Notes under the pieces: generated by a model
What the model saw: only the letters and a program-made list of their open reading frames with translations
What the model was told of the DNA's origin: nothing
Databases searched by the model: none
Part shown: positions 1 to 5,895 of the stretch, one piece after another
How positions within the stretch are numbered: the first letter of the stretch is position 1
Layout: each line of letters opens with the position of its first letter
Made by a program: the position numbers and the translations under genes
Assembly (NCBI RefSeq): GCF_041751335.1
Contig: NZ_JBGSXS010000339.1
Span: 1 to 5,895, forward strand
Source: Aquiflexum sp041751335
Lineage (GTDB): Bacteria; Bacteroidota; Bacteroidia; Cytophagales; Cyclobacteriaceae
Direction of reading: 5' to 3'
Length of the DNA stretch: 5,895 nucleotides

Positions 1-29
1 AAAAAATCAACCTCAAGTCCATTTTTTTA

Positions 30-37
30 TATCTTTG
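30..37 (+). promoter_or_regulatory. Candidate Bacteroidota promoter -7 element for the acyltransferase-gpsA pair
   Basis: TATCTTTG matches the TAnnTTTG -7 consensus used by the primary sigma factor of Bacteroidota. It sits 24 bases before the TTG start of the acyltransferase gene and would give a short leader of about 20 bases. No TTG or TTTG -33 element is visible at the expected distance upstream; the first 20 bases read as A-rich and C-containing sequence. The assignment therefore rests on the -7 match and its position alone. Confidence 0.42.
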
Positions 38-61
38 TTTTTTACGTAACTCTAAAGACAC

Positions 62-1759
62 TTGGCAGAAAATTATATCAAGCATAAATATGATCCGATT
101 CTTCCCAAGAAGGATGAATGGCCTGTTGTCAAACTCAGCAAGAGCAGAAAGGATTTTATTAAAAGGGTAGCTGAAGCCAGTAAAAGATCTGTCCTCCAAA
201 TCACAGGTGACAATATGGCCCTGTTGAAAGAAGAGTTGGAAACGACACTTTACCGGGAAAAACTCAGGATCAAGCAGAACCCTTGGGACGTAGACCCTGA
301 TGACGAAAAAGATTTTTGGAATAAAGTAAAATCTAGCCTTGTCCAGATAAGTGCAGACGTCAATACAACCAAAACCCAGAAAAAGAAAAAGTACTTAGAT
401 ATTTTGGATGATATTACCATCCGCTATTCTGAGGAAATAGCCAGTAATTTTATCCATTCCCATTATAAAGTTACCCGAAGGATTGTCACATTTGGCTTTG
501 CACGTCTTTTAAATGCCGCAAGGGTAAAAGGCTTCAGATCTATTTTCAGCAATCAGTACACCCTACAGGACAAGATACAGATAGTTGGTGAAACAGATGA
601 AATAAGGGAATTGGCTTCCAAAGGAACTATTGTAATGGTTCCAACGCATTTTTCCAATCTTGACAGTATTCTGATTGGCTGGGTCATTTCGGTTTTGGGG
701 TTGCCACCATTTATATATGGTGCGGGCCTTAATCTTTTCAATATCGGAATCTTCGCTTATTTCATGAATGCATTGGGTGCATATAAAGTAGATAGGCGAA
801 AGAAAAATCTTTTGTATCTGGAAACACTAAAAACCTATTCTTCAGAAGCCATTCAGTTTGGGGTTCACAGTCTCTTTTTCCCCGGGGGAACACGATCTAG
901 AAGTGGGATAATCGAAAAGAAACTCAAGTTGGGACTCCTAAGCACGGCAGTTGAAGCCCAAAGATCCAATTTCCAAAAAGGCCTCAATGATGTCAATGGA
1001 AAAATATTCATTGTCCCTGTCACGATCAACTACCATTTTGTACTTGAAGCACCAAGTCTGATTCAGGAACACCTCTCTTTGACCGGTCAGGAAAGGTATT
1101 ATAAGGAATCCGATGAATTTTCTACTTCTTACAAGATCTCAAAATTTCTGGTCAAGTTCTTTACCAAAGGATCAGACATTTCTGTCTCAATAGGCAAGGC
1201 CATGGATGTGTTGGGCAATTATGTAGATACTGATGGAAACAGTATGGACCGAAACGGGCGGATCATCAATACCCGGGATTATTTTATTTCCAATGGAAAT
1301 GTGACCGTGGATGTGCAACGGGAAGAAGAGTACACTTATAGATTAGGAAACCGTATCGTCGAGGAATTTCATATCATCAACAGGGTATTCAGTTCACATT
1401 TGGTGGCTTTTACAGCCTTTCAAATGATCAAAAGAGAAAATAAAAAAATGGACTTATTCAATCTTTTGCGCCTCCCTGAGGAAGACATTGTGATTGTTTA
1501 TGCTGATTTCAAAAATGAGTGTCAAAAAGTATTGGATAGAATTCTAGAGCTGGAATCTGAAGGCAAAGTTCAGGCAGCCCCCCATCTCAAAGATGACCTG
1601 GACACCATCATCAATCATGGACTGGCAAATGTGGGCATGTACCATGCCAAACGGCCTTTGGTTAAAAATGAAGGGGGAAATATAGAAACACAGGATTTAA
1701 GTTTACTTTATTATTACCACAACAGATTGGAAGGATATGGCCTCGAAAAAATCTTCTAA
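62..1759 (+). CDS. PlsB/DHAPAT-like glycerol-phosphate acyltransferase
   Basis: Predicted membrane-associated acyltransferase of early phospholipid synthesis, moving an acyl chain to glycerol-3-phosphate or lysophosphatidate. The acyltransferase blocks appear in order. HFSNLD (residues 196-201) is the HX4D catalytic motif. GAYKVDRR (239-246) matches block II. FPGGTRSRSG (273-282) is block III, which binds the phosphate of the acceptor. VPVTINYH (318-325) is block IV. Block III has Gly where many relatives have Glu (FPEGTR). About 170 N-terminal residues and a helical C-terminal region (about 400-565, with NRVFSSHLVAF) flank the core. That size resembles PlsB/DHAPAT-type enzymes and is about twice that of PlsC. 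Start: an in-frame TAA at 53-55 and no early in-frame ATG leave TTG at 62; the next Met is near residue 52. The 3' end overlaps gpsA by 23 bp, which supports a lipid role. Whether the acceptor is glycerol-3-phosphate or 1-acylglycerol-3-phosphate cannot be read from the sequence, so I give no symbol. Confidence 0.9.
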   Translation: MAENYIKHKYDPILPKKDEWPVVKLSKSRKDFIKRVAEASKRSVLQITGDNMALLKEELETTLYREKLRIKQNPWDVDPDDEKDFWNKVKSSLVQISADVNTTKTQKKKKYLDILDDITIRYSEEIASNFIHSHYKVTRRIVTFGFARLLNAARVKGFRSIFSNQYTLQDKIQIVGETDEIRELASKGTIVMVPTHFSNLDSILIGWVISVLGLPPFIYGAGLNLFNIGIFAYFMNALGAYKVDRRKKNLLYLETLKTYSSEAIQFGVHSLFFPGGTRSRSGIIEKKLKLGLLSTAVEAQRSNFQKGLNDVNGKIFIVPVTINYHFVLEAPSLIQEHLSLTGQERYYKESDEFSTSYKISKFLVKFFTKGSDISVSIGKAMDVLGNYVDTDGNSMDRNGRIINTRDYFISNGNVTVDVQREEEYTYRLGNRIVEEFHIINRVFSSHLVAFTAFQMIKRENKKMDLFNLLRLPEEDIVIVYADFKNECQKVLDRILELESEGKVQAAPHLKDDLDTIINHGLANVGMYHAKRPLVKNEGGNIETQDLSLLYYYHNRLEGYGLEKIF

Positions 1760-2795
1760 AGAAAAATCCGTGGGAGTAGTTGGAATGGGGAGCTTTGGTA
1801 CTGCCATTGCCAATATCCTTTCCGAAAAAAGCAAAGTCATCGCTTATGTAAGAAGAGCTGAAGTAATGGATGAAATCAACCAACAACATAGCGTTGACGG
1901 GATCAGTATTCATCAGGACATAGTAGGAACCCAAGACCCTGAAATGCTCTGCAAAGCTTGTGATACGATTTTTTTTATGATTCCTTCGAGTGCATTTCAA
2001 GAGGTAATCAGGTTGTTTTCACCCTATTTATACCCCTATCATTTAGTGATTCATGGTACAAAAGGTCTTTGTCTCAATTTGCCAAAAGGTAAAACCCTTA
2101 CAGATATTGGCAAAATTAGCCGTGAAAATATCCTGACCATGAGCGAAGTTATTCTGAAGGAAACTGTTGTCGTCAGGGTGGGATGCTTGGCCGGACCGAA
2201 TTTGGCCAAAGAACTTTATCAAGGGCAGCCCGCAGCAACCGTTGTGGCCAGCAAATACAATGAAGTCATTCTCGAAGGACAAAGATTGCTCAGAACAGAC
2301 AAGTTCCAGGTTTATGGGAACTCAGATATTGTTGGCGTAGAATTGAGCGGGGTCCTTAAAAATATTATAGCCATTGCCGCAGGTGCTTTAGCGGGATTGG
2401 GATTGGGGGAAAACGCAAAAGGACTGTTGATTTCAAGAGGGATGGTCGAACTGATTTACCTGGGTAATGCGCTTGGTGGAAGTTTGAAGTCTTTTATCGG
2501 ACTCGCCGGAATCGGTGATTTAGTGGCTACCTGTAATTCAACCTTGTCCAGAAACTTCACTGTTGGCTATAGATTGGCACAAGGGGAGACATTGGAGGAA
2601 ATCATCAATACCATGGAAGAAGTCGCGGAAGGCATCAACACAGTGAAGTTGATGAAAACCTTTGTAGAAGGAAAAGGCATGCGGGCGCCGATTACAGAAA
2701 ATCTCTATAAAGTGTTGTTCGAAGACCTAAAGATCGAGGAAGCACTTCAATATTTGATGAAATATCCTTTTAGTGTGGATGTGGATTTTTTGTAG
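1737..2795 (+). CDS. gpsA: NAD(P)H-dependent glycerol-3-phosphate dehydrogenase
   Basis: Cytoplasmic enzyme reducing dihydroxyacetone phosphate to sn-glycerol-3-phosphate, the backbone of phospholipids. The N-terminal Rossmann fold starts with GMGSFG (residues 16-21), the GxGxxG dinucleotide-binding loop. HGTKGL and GPNLAKEL follow, both typical of GpsA. The C-terminal helical domain has LSGVLKNIIAIAAG with the expected catalytic Lys208, then GLGLGENAKGLLISRG, and GLAGIGDLVATC (Asp261) leading into SRN (271-273), the substrate-binding segment. At 352 residues it is slightly longer than the usual 330-340, the excess lying in a Lys/Ser-rich N-terminus and the YPFSVDVDFL tail. The ATG at 1737 lies 23 bp inside the upstream acyltransferase gene in another frame. 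AAGGA stands one base before it, too close for a normal ribosome site, so translational coupling is likely. The neighbour uses its product or the next intermediate. Confidence 0.97.
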   Translation: MASKKSSKEKSVGVVGMGSFGTAIANILSEKSKVIAYVRRAEVMDEINQQHSVDGISIHQDIVGTQDPEMLCKACDTIFFMIPSSAFQEVIRLFSPYLYPYHLVIHGTKGLCLNLPKGKTLTDIGKISRENILTMSEVILKETVVVRVGCLAGPNLAKELYQGQPAATVVASKYNEVILEGQRLLRTDKFQVYGNSDIVGVELSGVLKNIIAIAAGALAGLGLGENAKGLLISRGMVELIYLGNALGGSLKSFIGLAGIGDLVATCNSTLSRNFTVGYRLAQGETLEEIINTMEEVAEGINTVKLMKTFVEGKGMRAPITENLYKVLFEDLKIEEALQYLMKYPFSVDVDFL

Positions 2796-2869
2796 AAATT
2801 GGATTATTTGAGGGAAAGAAAAATGGATAAAGGCTTCTTCGCCAGTAACGCAATATTCATTTCAAACAG

Positions 2870-2897
2870 GTCGGAAGTCCGATGTCGGATGTCCGAT
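2870..2897. repeat. Four 7-bp tandem units with alternating TCGGA and TCCGA
   Basis: The units read GTCGGAA, GTCCGAT, GTCGGAT and GTCCGAT. Units 1 and 3 contain TCGGA and units 2 and 4 contain its reverse complement TCCGA, so the block is at once a period-7 tandem repeat and a set of nested inverted repeats. Unit 1 can pair with unit 4, and unit 2 with unit 3. The spacer is otherwise AT-rich, so the GC-rich block stands out. I recall similar TCGGA/TCCGA-rich intergenic repeats in Cytophagales genomes, but that is memory and was not searched. Confidence 0.7.
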
Positions 2898-2911
2898 GTA
2901 CTGGACATTTT
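2889..2911 (+). terminator. Weak candidate intrinsic terminator after gpsA
   Basis: ATGTCC (2889-2894) pairs with GGACAT (2903-2908) around an 8-base loop, and the sequence continues as TTTAGTTT. The stem is only 6 bp with three G-C pairs and the T run is interrupted, so it would be a poor Rho-independent terminator. It uses part of the TCGGA/TCCGA block, so it would compete with folds of that repeat. Its position, about 95 bases after the gpsA stop and before the permease, is suitable. Confidence 0.25.
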
Positions 2912-3035
2912 AGTTTACTGGCGAGAATTATATTGAATTTTCATTTTACTGGCATCAATGCATACATACATCGTAAAAAATAAGTACAAAAAAAATACAT
3001 AAAAATCAGGATTATCCCTCAGTAAAAAATAAAAT

Positions 3036-4334
3036 TTGGCTAACTTACCCACATCACTCAAACGCGGCATCCAAAGATGGGACCTGGTCTTTCTGGTCAT
3101 CAACTCAGTAATAGGCGCCGGGATTTTTGCACTGCCGGCCAAGGTTTTTGCCTTATCGGGAATTTACAGCATCCTTGCATTTTTAGTATGCGCTATTGTG
3201 ATGATGGTGCTGATTTTGGTATTTGCAGAGGTCAGTTCGAGATTTGAAAAAACCGGCGGTCCATACCTTTATGTGCATACAGCTTTTGGGCCAATACCTG
3301 CCTTTGTCATAGGTTGGTTGTTGATGCTGACAAGACTGTTCAGTTATGCCACTTTGATCAATTTGATGGTGCTTTACCTTTCCTTTTTTTCAGATGTTTT
3401 CAATCAGCCGGAAGTCCGAATCGGACTGATTTTGTTGATCACGGGTCTTATCACCTATTTCAATTGGATCGGGGTCAAGAACACCGCAAAAGTGAGTAAC
3501 ATCCTGACAGTTGCCAAGCTTTTCCCATTGGCTGTATTTATCATTGTGGGACTATTCTATATTGATTTTGATCTGGTAGAGGCTGGTCCTCTGCCAAGTT
3601 TGGAGGATTTTTCAGCTTCTACATTGTTGTTGATTTTTGCTTTTGGAGGTTTTGAAGCCGGACTTGTGAACAGCGGAGAAATTGTCGATCCCAAAAAAAA
3701 CCTTCCATTTGGACTCATCACCGCCGCTGCCGTCATTGCTGGATTTTACATTTTGATCCAAGTAGTTTCCATTGGAACACTACCCGATTTGGCCACATCG
3801 GACAAGCCACTTGCCGATGCTGCCACTGGTTTTATGGGCTGGTGGGGAGGAATGTTTATCACACTGGGCGCCGTAGTATCCATCATGGGAACTTTGAATG
3901 TACAGATCTTGAGTGGATCAAGGCTTCCGTACGCGCTAAGCATGGAAGACCAACTCCCTAAACTTTTCAGCAAAGTGCATCCAAAGTTTGCCACCCCTTG
4001 GGTTTCTATTCTCTTCTTTTCTGGATTGGTTGCTTTTGTGGCAATTGTATGGGGTTTTATGAGTTCTTTGGCAGTGTCGGTGATTGCAAGGCTTATTCTG
4101 TACGCATTGGTATGTGCCTCTTTGATCAAATTGAGGAAGACCCAGCCAGAAGGTAATTATTTTAAAATACCCTATGGGAACCATTTTGCTATTGTTGGAA
4201 TATTAGCCACCATTTGGTTGCTTTCAGGGAGTCAGGCAGAAGAGATTTGGGATACGTTTTTGTGGACAGGGTTGGGATTGGTTACTTTTGTTGTGCATCA
4301 TATTTTTAAAAAAACCCAAAACCATGAAGATTAA
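3036..4334 (+). CDS. APC-superfamily permease (amino-acid transporter-like)
   Basis: Inner-membrane secondary transporter of the amino acid-polyamine-organocation superfamily. About 12 hydrophobic helices can be laid out over 432 residues, the usual APC size. Helix 1 (about 16-39) has INSVIGAGIFALP, with the Gly-rich break at G27-A28-G29 where APC proteins bind the substrate amino and carboxyl groups. Helix 6 has FAFGGFEAG (201-209), followed by E215 and DPKKN (218-222), the classic APC signature. The helix 8 region has the pattern TLNVQILSGSR. Substrate cannot be assigned; an amino acid or amine is likely. Start: TAA at 3030-3032 is in frame two codons upstream, and no ATG precedes helix 1, so TTG at 3036 is the only start that keeps helix 1. 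No convincing promoter was found in the 240-bp spacer. The stop overlaps the next gene's start by 11 bp. The pairing with a secreted glycosidase is unusual and gives no substrate clue. Confidence 0.9.
   Translation: MANLPTSLKRGIQRWDLVFLVINSVIGAGIFALPAKVFALSGIYSILAFLVCAIVMMVLILVFAEVSSRFEKTGGPYLYVHTAFGPIPAFVIGWLLMLTRLFSYATLINLMVLYLSFFSDVFNQPEVRIGLILLITGLITYFNWIGVKNTAKVSNILTVAKLFPLAVFIIVGLFYIDFDLVEAGPLPSLEDFSASTLLLIFAFGGFEAGLVNSGEIVDPKKNLPFGLITAAAVIAGFYILIQVVSIGTLPDLATSDKPLADAATGFMGWWGGMFITLGAVVSIMGTLNVQILSGSRLPYALSMEDQLPKLFSKVHPKFATPWVSILFFSGLVAFVAIVWGFMSSLAVSVIARLILYALVCASLIKLRKTQPEGNYFKIPYGNHFAIVGILATIWLLSGSQAEEIWDTFLWTGLGLVTFVVHHIFKKTQNHED
3402..3431. repeat. Palindrome inside the permease gene sharing an 11-mer with the spacer repeat
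   Basis: AGTCCGA (3413-3419) and TCGGACT (3421-3427) form a 7-bp inverted repeat around a single central A, and AATCAG (3402-3407) and CTGATT (3426-3431) form another pair around it. CGGAAGTCCGA at 3409-3419 is identical to 2872-2882 in the upstream spacer. The segment encodes QPEVRIGLI in the loop before the fourth helix and keeps the frame. It may be chance, a protein-binding site, or an old repeat insertion. Confidence 0.4.
4259..4290 (+). promoter_or_regulatory. Candidate Bacteroidota promoter inside the permease gene, driving the glycosidase
   Basis: TTTG at 4259-4262 fits the -33 element and TACTTTTG at 4283-4290 fits the TAnnTTTG -7 element, with 20 bases between them, within the spacing reported for Bacteroidota promoters. 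The -7 element ends 33 bases before the ATG at 4324, which would leave a leader of roughly 25-30 bases. The AT-rich bases 4300-4323 in front of the ATG are typical of Bacteroidota translation starts. Caution: the match lies in codons for Phe, Val and Leu of a membrane helix, where T-rich words arise easily. Confidence 0.45.
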
Positions 4335-5895
4335 ATTATTCTATACTCCCCTATTGTTCCTTTTCCTTTTCTGTTTGGAATCATTTGCCCAAATCAAATC
4401 CACTGTTTATAAAAAAAACATCAATACTTCAGTGGAGCAATGGCAGGTCAATGACCTTGTTTTCAAAGGAAAGACTACCGGGAATGAAAACCCATTTGAA
4501 ACGGAATTTGGAGCAATTTATACAGGCCCAAATGGTGAAAGCATGAAGGTTCCTGGATTTTTTGATGGCAACAATAATTGGACTGCCAGATTTTCCTCCA
4601 AAACACCGGGGAATTGGACCTTTGAGACCTATTCCTCCAAGCCTGAACTTTCGGGTCTGAAAGGAAGCATTAATGTTGCTCCCAATACGAGACCCAACCA
4701 AAAAGGGGCAGTAATTATAGACCCTAACAATCCACAGGCCTTCATCTATGAAGATGGAAGTCCTCATTTCCTTTTGGCTTTTGAACTGGATTGGCTCTTT
4801 GCTTTGGATTACAAAGAACCAAATGGAATACCGCGTACCTCACGGATTTTGGATGATGTCAGTGCCAATGGATTCAATCATGTGGTCATGAATGCTTATG
4901 CCCATGACGTTGGATGGAAGATCGCGGACAATGTCCCTGAGGAATACTACTTTGGAAAACTGGATTATGGCCCCTTTGAAGGAGGAAATGAAAATCCGGA
5001 TTTCAGCCGATTGAACCTCCGCTTGTTCCAACATCTGGACAGGGTTTTTGAAGCGATGCAGGCTAGAGGATTGGATGCACATCTGATGATATATGTCTGG
5101 AATAAAAAAGTCAATTGGCCTGACATGTACAGCAATGCGGACAATATGTATTTCGATTATATCATCGACAGGTATCAGGCCTTCAGCAATGTCATTTGGG
5201 ACGTGTCCAAAGAGGCCTTGGATTATGGAAGATGTGATATCCCATACCTCCACGAACGTATTCATAGGGTCAGAAAACGGGATGCATTCCAAAGATTACT
5301 TACCGTGCACGATTATGAGTACAATTCAAGGCATCCTGACAAAGTGGATTTTGTGTCCATTCAAAGTTGGCGCTCAAACCTCTATTCTCTCATGCTACAG
5401 GGGAGAGAATTCCATTCAGACAGACCTGTGGTCAATATAGAGCATGGAGGCTATGAAGAAGGTCCCTATGTATCCTTCCTTGGAAATTACACAAATGCCG
5501 AAACCTGCTTGGAAAGAACTTATGAATGTGTTTTTGCGGGTGTTTATGGTTCTTATTATTGGCAAGATGCTTCCTGGAATATTGTGGTTTGGGATGCTTT
5601 TGACGACAAGCATGATTTTGATAAACCCCGGTATGATTACTATAAACACTTGGCAGGACTTTTTGAAAAATACAATCTCAATGAGTTCAAGCCCAGTATT
5701 CCAAAACTGACCACCAATGACAAAGGGGGAAATGATAACCTGGCTACAAATGGTTATGGACTTTATGATGAAAAAGGCAATTATCTGATGATGATTCCCA
5801 AGGAATCCGAAAGGGTAAATGTGGTCATCCCAAAGCCTAAAAACGGGAAAGTGAATGTGACTTGGTTCAATCCTTTTACAGGAGAATATTTGAAA
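4324..5895 (+). CDS. Secreted DUF5060/GH140-like glycoside hydrolase, 3' end cut by the window
   Basis: Open for 524 codons to the window edge with no stop, so it is partial at its 3' end. Residues 1-22 are a Sec signal peptide: K2 and K4, a Leu/Phe-rich core, then SFA with likely cleavage before Gln23. Residues about 35-118 resemble DUF5060, a beta-sandwich found before glycosidase domains (NPFE, VPGFFDG, W-x-A-R-F, PGNWTFETY). Residues about 130-445 look like a TIM barrel of the DUF4038/GH140 type: VIWDVSKEA (290-298) ends strand 4 with E297 as likely acid/base, HDYEY and VSIQSW follow, and VVNIEHGGYE (369-378) supplies E373 as likely nucleophile. Residues from about 475 begin a C-terminal beta domain ending in VTWFNPFTGEY, as in the collagen-binding-like domain paired with this fold. 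Likely only tens of residues are missing. It would act in the periplasm or outside the cell on a plant or algal glycan, but the substrate is unknown. The ATG overlaps the permease stop by 11 bp. Confidence 0.85.
   Translation, partial: MKIKLFYTPLLFLFLFCLESFAQIKSTVYKKNINTSVEQWQVNDLVFKGKTTGNENPFETEFGAIYTGPNGESMKVPGFFDGNNNWTARFSSKTPGNWTFETYSSKPELSGLKGSINVAPNTRPNQKGAVIIDPNNPQAFIYEDGSPHFLLAFELDWLFALDYKEPNGIPRTSRILDDVSANGFNHVVMNAYAHDVGWKIADNVPEEYYFGKLDYGPFEGGNENPDFSRLNLRLFQHLDRVFEAMQARGLDAHLMIYVWNKKVNWPDMYSNADNMYFDYIIDRYQAFSNVIWDVSKEALDYGRCDIPYLHERIHRVRKRDAFQRLLTVHDYEYNSRHPDKVDFVSIQSWRSNLYSLMLQGREFHSDRPVVNIEHGGYEEGPYVSFLGNYTNAETCLERTYECVFAGVYGSYYWQDASWNIVVWDAFDDKHDFDKPRYDYYKHLAGLFEKYNLNEFKPSIPKLTTNDKGGNDNLATNGYGLYDEKGNYLMMIPKESERVNVVIPKPKNGKVNVTWFNPFTGEYLK

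Larger units (their letters stand above)
2839..2924. repeat. 10-bp inverted repeat bracketing the TCGGA/TCCGA element
   Basis: TCGCCAGTAA at 2839-2848 is the exact reverse complement of TTACTGGCGA at 2915-2924, with 66 bases between the arms. The TCGGA/TCCGA units lie inside. The same core word continues outside as TTTACTGGC at 2945-2953, so TACTGG occurs three times forward (2899-2904, 2916-2921, 2947-2952) and once inverted (as CCAGTA, 2842-2847). The layout could be a small palindromic intergenic repeat unit or the remnant of a short non-autonomous element. No target-site duplication could be recognised. Confidence 0.6.

Noticed and set aside
1662..2282. Antisense open frames over the start of gpsA (1662-2000 and 2043-2282, minus strand)
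   Set aside because: They lie opposite a gene with full GpsA motifs, show no recognisable domain, and their compositions look like reverse-strand shadows.
2870..2897. CRISPR-like array
   Set aside because: The units are only 7 bp and contiguous, with no spacers, and no cas genes are present.
3030..3038. TAAAATTTG as a -7 promoter element for the permease
   Set aside because: It has three rather than two bases between TA and TTTG, and its last bases are the TTG start codon itself, leaving no room for a leader.
2915..3142. 75-residue minus-strand frame covering the spacer and the permease start
   Set aside because: Half of it is the complement of helix 1 of the permease and the rest is AT-rich spacer; there is no start context or domain.
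3746..4184. Two minus-strand frames of 127 and 82 residues opposite the permease
   Set aside because: The + strand frame has APC signatures and 12 helices through this stretch; the minus frames show no family features.
4357..4374. Lipoprotein signal with Cys17 of the glycosidase as the lipidated residue
   Set aside because: The residue before Cys17 is Phe, not Gly, Ala or Ser, and a clear SFA cleavage site follows at residues 20-22.
4840..5710. Frames of 77-150 residues on both strands between 4840 and 5710
   Set aside because: All lie within the uninterrupted glycosidase frame that starts at 4324 and shows a signal peptide and ordered domains.

Overview
The window looks like chromosomal DNA of a member of the Bacteroidota, most likely the Cytophagales (Cyclobacteriaceae-like). 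This is inferred from three things. There are no Shine-Dalgarno sequences in front of the genes. Two matches to the Bacteroidota promoter -7 consensus TAnnTTTG lie just upstream of genes. The protein types also fit: a PlsB-like acyltransferase next to GpsA, and a secreted DUF5060-type glycosidase. All four real genes are on the + strand, and two of them start at TTG.

Positions 62-2795 form a glycerolipid pair. The first gene is a large PlsB/DHAPAT-like acyltransferase with the HX4D motif and a PGGTR block. It overlaps gpsA (NAD(P)H-dependent glycerol-3-phosphate dehydrogenase) by 23 bp. GpsA makes glycerol-3-phosphate and the acyltransferase would attach a fatty acid to glycerol-3-phosphate or its lyso-product, so the two catalyse neighbouring steps at the start of phospholipid synthesis. 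A candidate promoter lies just upstream at 30-37.

Positions 2796-3035 are a 240-bp spacer holding an unusual repeat-rich element. It has four 7-bp units in which TCGGA and its reverse complement TCCGA alternate, a 10-bp inverted repeat bracketing them, several TACTGG words, and a short hairpin followed by T-rich sequence. It marks the boundary between the lipid pair and the next transcription unit.

Positions 3036-5895 hold a 12-helix APC-superfamily permease and a secreted glycoside-hydrolase-like protein that runs off the right edge. The hydrolase begins at 4324, inside the last 11 bp of the permease gene. It carries a signal peptide, a DUF5060-like beta domain, a TIM-barrel domain related to the DUF4038/GH140 group, and the start of a C-terminal beta domain. 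A good promoter match inside the 3' end of the permease gene (4259-4290) suggests it may also be transcribed independently. No RNA genes, insertion sequences, CRISPR arrays or phage genes were seen. I found no clear new multi-gene system; the spacer repeat and the promoter inside the permease gene are the points most worth checking.
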